Assembly (NCBI GenBank): GCA_036400075.1
Contig: DASWLV010000109.1
Span: 1 to 64,000 of the forward strand
Source: JALZCH01 sp036400075
GTDB lineage: Bacteria > Acidobacteriota > Blastocatellia > Pyrinomonadales > Pyrinomonadaceae
Direction of reading: 5' to 3'
Length of the DNA stretch: 64,000 nucleotides
Position numbers and translations under genes: made by a program. Positions within the stretch are counted from its first letter, which is position 1; each line of letters starts with the position of its first letter. Shown in pieces: positions 26,194-33,558 of this stretch. The notes beneath the pieces were generated by a model that worked only from the letters and a program-made list of their open reading frames with translations, was not told the DNA's origin and made no database searches.

Positions 26194-26197
26194 AATT

Positions 26198-27163
26198 ATG
26201 GAACAAGAAAATGTCTCGCCGGTAAAAGGAACTTCGCTTTGGAAAGACGCCTGGCGGAGATTGTTGAAAAACAAGCTCTCGGTTTTCGGAATGATTGTCG
26301 TCATTCTGATTGTGCTCGCGGTGATTGTCGGACCGGCAATCATTCAAGCGACCACCGGATTTACGCCCGATTACATTCCATCCGACAAAGGCAGCGAATT
26401 CGTCAAATCTTTTCCGCCTTCGCTTCAGCATCCGATGGGAACCGACGATACCGGGCGCGATATTCTCGCGCGCGTGCTGCAGGGCGGACGCATTTCTTTG
26501 ATGGTCGGCGTGATTTCGACTCTGGTTTCACTGATTATCGGCGTTTCCTACGGTGCGGTCTCCGGTTATTTCGGCGGCAGAATTGACAATCTTATGATGC
26601 GCATCGTGGATATTCTCTACGCGATTCCTTACATCCTGATTGTCATCGTTTTATTGTCGGTTTTCGGCGGTGGCAATACGCCGGGTTTTATCAAGTTTTT
26701 TGTTGATTTATTTGGCGGCGGCGCAGGACTCGGACAAATCTTTCTGTTGTTTTTCGCTCTCGGTTTGGTGTCGTGGCTGACGATGGCGCGCGTCGTGCGC
26801 GGGCAGGTTTTATCGCTCAAAAATCAGGAATTCGTGCTGGCGGCGAAAGCGACCGGTGTTCGAACTTCCGGTATTATTTTCCGTCACATCATTCCGAATG
26901 TTTTAGGTCCCGTTATCGTTTATGCAACGCTGACAATTCCTCACGTTATGCTTTCCGAAGCCTTTTTGTCATTTTTAGGTTTGGGCGTCCAAGCGCCTTA
27001 CGCTTCGTGGGGAAGTCTCGCCGCCGACGGCATCAAAAATATTGCAATTTACCCGTGGCAATTGATTTTTCCGGGCGTCACGATGGCACTGACTTTGTTT
27101 TCTTTAAACTTTTTAGGCGACGGATTGCGCGACGCGCTTGATCCGCAGCAACGCAAGTTTTAG
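26198..27163 (+). CDS. Oligopeptide/dipeptide ABC permease, DppC type
   Basis: Second permease subunit, 321 residues. The N-terminus carries the OppC-type motif (LWKDAWRRLLKNKLSVFGMI), then HPMGTDDTGRDILARVLQGG, YILIVIVLLSVFG and the EAA loop FVLAAKATGVRTSGIIFRHI, ending LNFLGDGLRDALDPQQRKF, all typical of DppC/OppC. It lies 4 nt after dppB-like. Confidence 0.95.
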   Translation: MEQENVSPVKGTSLWKDAWRRLLKNKLSVFGMIVVILIVLAVIVGPAIIQATTGFTPDYIPSDKGSEFVKSFPPSLQHPMGTDDTGRDILARVLQGGRISLMVGVISTLVSLIIGVSYGAVSGYFGGRIDNLMMRIVDILYAIPYILIVIVLLSVFGGGNTPGFIKFFVDLFGGGAGLGQIFLLFFALGLVSWLTMARVVRGQVLSLKNQEFVLAAKATGVRTSGIIFRHIIPNVLGPVIVYATLTIPHVMLSEAFLSFLGLGVQAPYASWGSLAADGIKNIAIYPWQLIFPGVTMALTLFSLNFLGDGLRDALDPQQRKF

Positions 27164-27172
27164 CAGAAATTT

Positions 27173-27856
27173 ATGACTCCAACCATAATTTCAAATTTGG
27201 AAGAAATTTCAGACGCCGTGAAACTAAGTGATGAACCGCTGGTTTTGTACGGTGTGTCTTGGGACGACTATATAAATTTGTTGGAGGAAACGCCCGGACA
27301 GCGTTACCCCAAATTTACTTACTACAACGGCGTTCTGAAAGTTATGGGAAAACAAGGAACTCTGCACGAAAATATTTCTCGTTTTTTGTACAATCTGATT
27401 TTATTAACCAGCCTCATTATGCGGGTTAAAGCTGTTCCGGTCGGCTCGATGTCTTTGGTTTCAAAACGCCGCAGCAAAGGCGCAGACCCGGACGAGTCTT
27501 TTTATATTCAGAATGCCGACAAAGTGACTTTTAAAACCGCTCTTTTCGATGATGAAAAAGATACGCCCCCAGATTTGGTCATTGAAGTTGACGAAACCAG
27601 CAAATCAAGCGAGAAGTTTACGATTTATGCAGATTTTGGGATTCGAGAATTTTGGCGATTCGACAAAAAATCTTTAAAAATTTATGAGCTGGATGAATTC
27701 AGCTCGTATCGTGAGATTGACCGAAGCGTTGCTTTTCCGATTTTATCGGTTGAAATTCTCAATGAATTTTTGACTCGTCGCGCAAACGGCGATCAATTCG
27801 ACGCTTTACTTGATTTTGAAAATTGGTTACGGGAGCAAACGCAGCAACAAAATTGA
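27173..27856 (+). CDS. Uma2-family putative nuclease in the oligopeptide operon
   Basis: The 227-residue protein matches the Uma2 (DUF820) family, which has a PD-(D/E)xK restriction-endonuclease-like fold. Features seen are VSWDDYINLLEETPGQRYPK, YYNGVLKVM, the acidic/hydrophobic core PPDLVIEVDETSKSSEKFTI and YADFGIREFWRFD. Biological roles of Uma2 proteins are largely unknown. It sits between the permease and ATPase genes of the importer; its TGA overlaps the next ATG (TGATG), so it is a stable part of the transcript, not a casual neighbour. Confidence 0.85.
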   Translation: MTPTIISNLEEISDAVKLSDEPLVLYGVSWDDYINLLEETPGQRYPKFTYYNGVLKVMGKQGTLHENISRFLYNLILLTSLIMRVKAVPVGSMSLVSKRRSKGADPDESFYIQNADKVTFKTALFDDEKDTPPDLVIEVDETSKSSEKFTIYADFGIREFWRFDKKSLKIYELDEFSSYREIDRSVAFPILSVEILNEFLTRRANGDQFDALLDFENWLREQTQQQN

Positions 27857-28875
27857 TGAATGAACAAAACGGCACGATTCTTTCTGTCAAAGATTTAAAA
27901 ACTTATTTTCAAACCGAGGACGGCGTGGTCAAAGCCGTTGACGGAATCTCGTTTGAATTGAAAAAAGGCGAAACTCTCGGAATCGTCGGTGAATCCGGTT
28001 CGGGAAAATCCGTCACGAACCTCTCGATTATTCGCTTGATTCCGACTCCGCCGGGCAAAATCGTTTCCGGCGAAGTCGTGTTTGACGGGCGCGATATTCT
28101 CAAACAAACGCCGGAAGAAGTGCGGAAAATTCGCGGGCGGCGGATTGCGATGATTTTCCAGGACCCGATGACTTCGCTCAATCCGTTTTTGAAAATTTCC
28201 CGGCAAATCGGCGAGATCACGGAACTGCATCTCGGTCACACGAGGCAGCAATCGCGCGAACACGCAATTAAGATGTTAACGCTCGTCGGAATTCCCGACC
28301 CGGAAAGCCGGGTTGACAATTACCCGCACGAATTTTCCGGCGGAATGCGCCAGCGCGTGATGATTGCGATGGCGCTCTCGTGCGAGCCGGAGGTTTTGAT
28401 TGCGGATGAGCCGACCACAGCGCTCGATGTAACGATTCAGGCGCAAATTCTCGAACTCATCAAAAAACTACGCGAAGAAACCGGCACGAGCGTGGTTTTA
28501 ATCACTCACGATCTCGGAGTTGTCGCGGGAATGACCGACAAGATTATTGTGATGTACGCCGGAAAAGTTTTCGAGCAGGCTCCGACCGGCGAATTGTTTG
28601 CGACTCCGGCGAATCCCTACACCAAAGGTCTTTTAAAAAGCGTGCCTGACCCGGCGCACGAAGCCGGCGAGCCGCTTTATCAAATTCCGGGTTTGCCGCC
28701 CGATTTAGCGCATCTACCGCCCGGTTGTCCGTTCGAGCCGCGCTGCAATTACGCGCAGGAGATTTGCCGCGAGCAGTTTCCGCCGTTTGTGCAAATCAAC
28801 GAAAATCATCATTCGCTCTGTCATTTTGCGGAACAGGTTTACGCGGAATCGCAGGCTGAAGGAGGTGTTAAATAA
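27856..28875 (+). CDS. Oligopeptide ABC transporter ATPase, DppD type
   Basis: The ATP-binding subunit of 339 residues has Walker A GESGSGKSV, signature FSGGMRQRVMIAMAL, Walker B VLIADEPTTALD and switch His in LITHDLGVV, and the C-terminal oligopeptide/dipeptide domain with cysteines (CPFEPRCNYAQEIC), which in relatives binds an iron-sulfur cluster. The ATG at 27856 overlapping the Uma2 stop is preferred to an earlier in-frame codon because the family starts here. Confidence 0.95.
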   Translation: MNEQNGTILSVKDLKTYFQTEDGVVKAVDGISFELKKGETLGIVGESGSGKSVTNLSIIRLIPTPPGKIVSGEVVFDGRDILKQTPEEVRKIRGRRIAMIFQDPMTSLNPFLKISRQIGEITELHLGHTRQQSREHAIKMLTLVGIPDPESRVDNYPHEFSGGMRQRVMIAMALSCEPEVLIADEPTTALDVTIQAQILELIKKLREETGTSVVLITHDLGVVAGMTDKIIVMYAGKVFEQAPTGELFATPANPYTKGLLKSVPDPAHEAGEPLYQIPGLPPDLAHLPPGCPFEPRCNYAQEICREQFPPFVQINENHHSLCHFAEQVYAESQAEGGVK

Positions 28876-29948
28876 TGGCGGAAACAACAAACGGCGTTAA
28901 TAATTTGATTTCGATTCGTGATTTAAAAGTTCATTACAAACTCGGAGGAGGCGGGCTTTTGGGCAGAATCACCGGCAAAGGCGCGGTGAAAAAAGTCGTT
29001 AAAGCCGTTGACGGCGTTTCGTTCGATATAAAAGCGGGCGAGACTTTAGGTTTGGTCGGCGAATCGGGCTGCGGTAAATCAACGCTCGGCAAGGCGATTT
29101 TGCGTTTGACCGAACCCACCGGCGGTAAAGTCTTGTACAACAACAATGATTTAGCGAATTTGGGGCAATCGGCAATGCGGGAGCAGCGCAAAAATCTGCA
29201 AATGATTTTCCAAGACCCGTATGCAAGCCTCAATCCGCGAATGACCGTCGGGCAAATTATCGGCGAACCGATTCGCACGTTTGGTCTGGCAAAAGGAAAC
29301 GTCGAACAGAAAGTGCAGGATTTGATGGAAACGGTCGGTTTGAGCCGCCGTTTCGTCAAACGCTATCCGCACGAATTTTCCGGCGGTCAGCGACAGCGTA
29401 TCGGAATTGCGCGCGCGCTGTCGGTCGAGCCGGAATTTATCGTCGCCGACGAGCCGATTTCCGCGCTGGACGTTTCGATTCAAGCCCAGATTATGAACTT
29501 GATGGAAAAGCTCCAGAAGGAACGCAATCTCACATATTTATTTATCTCTCATGATTTGCGGGCGATTCGCCACGTCGCAGACCGAGTTGCGGTGATGTAT
29601 CTCGGAGTGATTGTCGAGCTTGGCGATGCGAGAGAAGTTTATGCCGAACCTCTGATGCCTTACACCAAAGCCTTAATTTCAGCCGTGCCGATTCCAGACC
29701 CGGAAATCGAGGCAAAACGCGAGCGGATAATTTTGAAAGGCGATGTTCCGTCGCCGATCAATCCGCCGCAGGGCTGCCGCTTTCACACGCGGTGTCCTTA
29801 CGCAATCGAAAAGTGCAGGGAAGTCGTGCCGAAACTGGTTGAAATCAAGCCGAAACATTTCGCTGCCTGCATCCGCATTTCGCCCGAACAGCCGCACATC
29901 GAACAAGTTCCGCCGGGCGCGGCGCCCGGACTCGAATACAATCAATAA
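28875..29948 (+). CDS. Oligopeptide ABC transporter ATPase, DppF type
   Basis: Second ATPase subunit, 357 residues: Walker A GESGCGKSTLGKAIL, QMIFQDPYASLNPRMTVGQI, signature FSGGQRQRIGIARAL, Walker B FIVADEPISALD, and the C-terminal Cys motif CRFHTRCPYAIEKC. It forms the heterodimer with the DppD-type protein. The start overlaps the previous stop by one base (TAATG). A clear terminator follows. Confidence 0.95.
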   Translation: MAETTNGVNNLISIRDLKVHYKLGGGGLLGRITGKGAVKKVVKAVDGVSFDIKAGETLGLVGESGCGKSTLGKAILRLTEPTGGKVLYNNNDLANLGQSAMREQRKNLQMIFQDPYASLNPRMTVGQIIGEPIRTFGLAKGNVEQKVQDLMETVGLSRRFVKRYPHEFSGGQRQRIGIARALSVEPEFIVADEPISALDVSIQAQIMNLMEKLQKERNLTYLFISHDLRAIRHVADRVAVMYLGVIVELGDAREVYAEPLMPYTKALISAVPIPDPEIEAKRERIILKGDVPSPINPPQGCRFHTRCPYAIEKCREVVPKLVEIKPKHFAACIRISPEQPHIEQVPPGAAPGLEYNQ

Positions 29949-29951
29949 GCG

Positions 29952-29979
29952 AAAGGCGAAGACGAAAATCTTCGCCTTT
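29952..29979 (+). terminator. Intrinsic terminator of the oligopeptide operon
   Basis: An 11-bp stem (29952-29962 with 29969-29979), 6-nt loop and T-run lie 4 nt after the DppF-type stop. Confidence 0.9.
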
Positions 29980-30020
29980 TTAATTTAAAGTGAGTTTAAA
30001 GCGATTCAAGTTTGGATGTA

Positions 30021-30094
30021 CGGTTCAGTACCGCGAACGGTAGTGAGTGGGTTTGATAATTGACCCACTCACTACCGTTCGCGGTACTGAACCG
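30021..30094. repeat. Perfect long palindrome, 31-bp arms
   Basis: 30021-30051 is the exact reverse complement of 30064-30094, separated by a 12-nt AT-rich loop. It has no T-run and an operon terminator already lies upstream, so termination is unlikely to be its main role. Layout (long perfect arms, GAGTG motif next to an AT-rich loop) parallels the palindrome at 15293-15358. Confidence 0.88.
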
Positions 30095-30493
30095 CAATAA
30101 TATCCTGTACACTGATTCAATAACCGCTCTAGGTTAGGGATTTATTCATCACAGAGACACTGCAAGACGCGCCTCATTTCCGGCTGATTGCGCCGTAATG
30201 GGAAAGAAGGTGTTTCCTGATGAAAGGCTAAATCATAAACTAAGTGTCAATCAGTACAAATTGCCGGACGGATTGTACTACCTATTTAACCAGTGAAACC
30301 GAAAAAAATAAGCAGAGATTTCTCCCTGTCATCGCTGATTTTTGTTTTCGCTCAACGTTTATCGCGGTTTCACGAAATAAAATAAATTGAACGGAACTAT
30401 CTATTTAGATAGTGATTCTGTTTTGACGGCAGCGTATTTTTGTTTGTGTGATTTAGGAAATCACAAGTTCGGAGGAAAAAGGGAAAACAAAAT
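30095..30493. other. Intergenic region before the delta-60 repeat gene
   Basis: About 400 bases without a recognisable gene. It holds GTGAAACCG (30292-30300) and its complement (30365-30373), and an 18-bp dyad ACTATCTA-TT-TAGATAGT at 30396-30413 that could be an operator for the gene at 30494. GGAGG at 30471-30475 is the likely ribosome site though somewhat distant from the ATG. A 32-codon frame in the middle is not convincing. No known riboswitch was recognised. Confidence 0.5.
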
Positions 30494-32689
30494 ATGCTGA
30501 ACCAATTCACAAATAAATTTCGCAATACTAGCAAATCTTTAATTTCTGCGGCGGAAAAATCAGGACGCCGGTTTGTCGCGTGCGCCGCGTTATGCGGCTT
30601 GTCGGTTTTCGCGGCTGCGGCTGCTCCGGCGGATTTAGACCGTACGTTCGGAACAAACGGCGTCGTTCTCAAATCAATCGGTGATTCGAGCCATTTCAAT
30701 GATGTCGCCGTGCAAACAGACGGCAAAATCGTCGCTGTCGGAGCAAGCTCAATCAACGGAAATATGGGCTATCTCGCCGCTCGCTTCAACCCGGACGGAA
30801 CGCCGGACGCGACATTCGGCGGCGGAAGCGGTTACATCTCGCTTAATCCCGGCGGCGCTAACAGTTATGTTAAAACTGTAACGATTCTGCCCGACGGCAA
30901 AATTCTTCTCGTCGCGCACAACGACGCGACAAAAGACATTGAAGTTTTGCGCCGTTTGCCGAACGGCGACGCGGACGTTTCTTTTAACGGCACGGGCAGT
31001 TTGACATTTGCAATCGGAAGCGGCGACGACGTTCCGGCAGACGCTCTGGTGCAGTCGGACGGAAAAATCCTGATTGCCGGGAATTGCGTTGACAGCTCCG
31101 GCGGCACTCCGCAGCCTAAATTATGCTTCGCGCGTTTAAACCCGAACGGCACATTCGACAATGCTTTCGGTTCTCCAAACGGCGCGCCCGGCAGAAATAT
31201 GATTCAAGGAGCTGCAGGAATGAATTCGCCGACAATTAAATCAATAGCCCTGCTGCCGGACGGAAAGATCGTTGCTGCGGGTGATTTTTTCTACCCTGTC
31301 TTTCCCCAATATTTTTTGATGCGGCTCGGCGCAAACGGTGTCATTGACACAAATTTCGGCAGTCAGGGATTCGTATTTCCGCCGACTGTTAATTTTAATC
31401 GCGTGGAAAAGATTATCGTGACGCCGCACGGAAGATTAGTGGTCGGCGGGACGAGCACTTCCGACGTTATAGTTAACGGGCAATCAGCCAGCAATTTTTT
31501 CGTCGCCATGTTTAACCTTGACGGCACGGCGGATCCCGCTTTCGGCGGCGTTCGTTATGTTGATTTCGACAATCGCACCGACGTTTTACGCGATCTGGCA
31601 CTGCAACCCAACGGGACAATCATCGCCGTCGGATTTTCGCAAAGCACCGTTGACGCTCCCGCAGATTTTGCGACGGCGCGACTTTTGCTCAACGGAAATC
31701 CCGATCCGTTTTACGGCAGCGCGGGCAAGCATATTCACTCAATGAACGGCAGCGAAGAGCTTTACGGGGTCGCCGTCCAGCCGAACGGCAGAATTGTCGC
31801 TGCCGGCAAAGCGACTGTTAATAATAGCTCGCAAACCGCGCTGATTCGATATTTGGGACGCAACACAATCGGCGATTTTGACGGCGACGGAAAAGCCGAC
31901 ATCGCGGTTTTCCGTCCGTTAAACAGCACCTGGTACGTTCTCCGTTCGTCAGACAATCAAATGCAAGCCGCGCAGTTCGGCATTCCGACCGACAAGCCCG
32001 TCGCAGCCGATTACGATGGCGACGGCAAAACGGACATCGCCGTTTATCGCGGCGGAAATTGGTACGTGTTACAAAGCTCGAACAACGCTTTTCGCGCGTT
32101 CCAATGGGGCACAGCCGCAGACACGCCCGTGCCGATGAATTTCTATGGATCGGGACGCGCGGATTTTGCGGTGTTCAGTCCAAACGGTTTTTGGCATTAC
32201 TTGAGCAACCCTGATTCGTCACCCGGCTTGGGCGGCGCGGCGTCCAGTTTTATGTTCGGACAAAACGGCGATATTCCCGTTCCCGGATTTTATGACAACG
32301 ACGCGGCAACGGATTTTGCGGTTTTCCGCCCGTCAAACGGCACGTGGTATGTCAAGCCGGGAAATGGCAGCCAGATGCAATCCATGCATTGGGGAACAAA
32401 CGGCGACATTCCGCAAGCTGCGGATTTCGACGGAGATTTGAAAACCGATTTCGCAGTGTACCGACCTTCAAACGGCACCTGGTATGTTCTACGCAGTTCG
32501 GACAATCAATTTCAAGCTGCAAGATGGGGAGCAAGCGAGGACATTCCTGCCGCAAGAGATTACGACGGTGACGGGCGAGCCGACTTTGGCGTTTTTCGTC
32601 CCTCAAACGGAACCTGGTATTTGCTGCAAACGACAAAAGGTTTCGCCGCCACGCAGTTTGGCACAAACGGCGACTCTCCGAGCAATTAA
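30494..32689 (+). CDS. Secreted delta-60 / FG-GAP (VCBS) repeat protein
   Basis: The 731-residue exported protein has an N-terminal signal (CAALCGLSVFAAAAAPA). Residues ~45-450 hold delta-60 repeats, each with a DxxFG-G motif and a VQTDGKIVAVG-type strand (DLDRTFGTNGVVL; ALQPNGTIIAVGFS). Residues ~455-730 hold six FG-GAP/VCBS-like blades of the form DFDGDGKADIAVFRP...WYVL, with calcium-type DxDxDG loops; one blade (GSGRADFAVFSP) has lost the first acidic residues. Such modules build beta-propellers at the cell surface, but the ligand is unknown. Paralogues lie at 44636 and 48409. Confidence 0.88.
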   Translation: MLNQFTNKFRNTSKSLISAAEKSGRRFVACAALCGLSVFAAAAAPADLDRTFGTNGVVLKSIGDSSHFNDVAVQTDGKIVAVGASSINGNMGYLAARFNPDGTPDATFGGGSGYISLNPGGANSYVKTVTILPDGKILLVAHNDATKDIEVLRRLPNGDADVSFNGTGSLTFAIGSGDDVPADALVQSDGKILIAGNCVDSSGGTPQPKLCFARLNPNGTFDNAFGSPNGAPGRNMIQGAAGMNSPTIKSIALLPDGKIVAAGDFFYPVFPQYFLMRLGANGVIDTNFGSQGFVFPPTVNFNRVEKIIVTPHGRLVVGGTSTSDVIVNGQSASNFFVAMFNLDGTADPAFGGVRYVDFDNRTDVLRDLALQPNGTIIAVGFSQSTVDAPADFATARLLLNGNPDPFYGSAGKHIHSMNGSEELYGVAVQPNGRIVAAGKATVNNSSQTALIRYLGRNTIGDFDGDGKADIAVFRPLNSTWYVLRSSDNQMQAAQFGIPTDKPVAADYDGDGKTDIAVYRGGNWYVLQSSNNAFRAFQWGTAADTPVPMNFYGSGRADFAVFSPNGFWHYLSNPDSSPGLGGAASSFMFGQNGDIPVPGFYDNDAATDFAVFRPSNGTWYVKPGNGSQMQSMHWGTNGDIPQAADFDGDLKTDFAVYRPSNGTWYVLRSSDNQFQAARWGASEDIPAARDYDGDGRADFGVFRPSNGTWYLLQTTKGFAATQFGTNGDSPSN

Positions 32690-32703
32690 CGCAAAACACT
32701 ACC

Positions 32704-32747
32704 AAAACGAATGTAGCCCACTTTAATTGGTGGGCTACATTCGTTTT
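32704..32747 (+). terminator. Terminator hairpin, 17-bp arms
   Basis: 32704-32720 pairs perfectly with 32731-32747 around a 10-nt loop, followed by a short T stretch contained in the arm. It ends the delta-60/FG-GAP gene. Confidence 0.75.
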
Positions 32748-32825
32748 GACTGCCGATTGTATCTGCCTGCTAATCTGTTAGTCTTATCTATTGTATCGGA
32801 TTCAAACTGGAAAGCGATTTCAGAT

Positions 32826-33542
32826 ATGGAACTTCACGGACAAGCAATGCTTGATTATCTGAAAGGGGACGAAGATGCTTACTGTATTCTTCGCCGTGAT
32901 GACGGCATTGCCTATCCGCCGATTTATGCGAGACAATTCTTTTATCCGGGCGGGCTTCCCGAACTGGATAGAATTGCGATTGAGCGTTGTACGGGAAGAG
33001 TGCTTGATATTGGAGCGGGCGCGGGTTCTCATTCGTTAGCCGTTCAGGAGAGAGGGCTTGATGTTACGTCCGTTGACATTTCCGAAAAAGCCGTTCAAGT
33101 GATGTCCCAACGCGGCTGTAAAAAAGCAAAAGCAGGAGATGTTTTTGATTCTTATTCCGAGTTGTTCGACACTATATTGGTGATTCTAAATATCGGGATT
33201 GTGCGAAATCTCGGCGGTCTGGCAAGATTTCTTAAACATCTTGATTCAATTATGACCGATGGCGGGCAGCTCATTACGGATTCGATAGATCCGCGCGATT
33301 CGGCAGACGAAAGTTATAGGAAATACGCGCAGGACAAAATTGCGAAAGGTCGTTATTTGGGCGAGCGGACACTGCGATTTGAATATAAAAACCAGGTTAG
33401 CAATTGGTTTGAGTGGATGCACATTGACCCTGAAACTCTCAAGCAATATGTTGAAGCGGCGGGATATTCGATGGAGCATCTCGGAAACGATGGAAAAAGG
33501 TATTTGGTTTCCATTGTTAAAGGTTCTGTTTCTTCGCGATGA
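32826..33542 (+). CDS. Class I SAM-dependent methyltransferase
   Basis: The 238-residue product has the Rossmann methyltransferase motif I VLDIGAGAGSHSLAV, motif II with the acidic ribose binder in VTSVDISEKAVQVM, and a post-motif GDVFDSYSELFDTILVILNI. The N-terminal MELHGQAMLDYLKGD resembles a subgroup of small bacterial methyltransferases of unknown substrate. The ATG at 32826 is chosen because the 33 codons upstream overlap the terminator region and do not look like protein. It converges on the acyl-activating gene with only 16 nt between stops. Confidence 0.82.
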   Translation: MELHGQAMLDYLKGDEDAYCILRRDDGIAYPPIYARQFFYPGGLPELDRIAIERCTGRVLDIGAGAGSHSLAVQERGLDVTSVDISEKAVQVMSQRGCKKAKAGDVFDSYSELFDTILVILNIGIVRNLGGLARFLKHLDSIMTDGGQLITDSIDPRDSADESYRKYAQDKIAKGRYLGERTLRFEYKNQVSNWFEWMHIDPETLKQYVEAAGYSMEHLGNDGKRYLVSIVKGSVSSR

Positions 33543-33558
33543 GATTAAAGCCAGGAAT

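Noticed and set aside
30200..30300. 32-codon plus-strand frame and possible structured RNA upstream of the delta-60 gene
   Set aside because: No known riboswitch motif, no ribosome site and no protein-like composition beyond chance.
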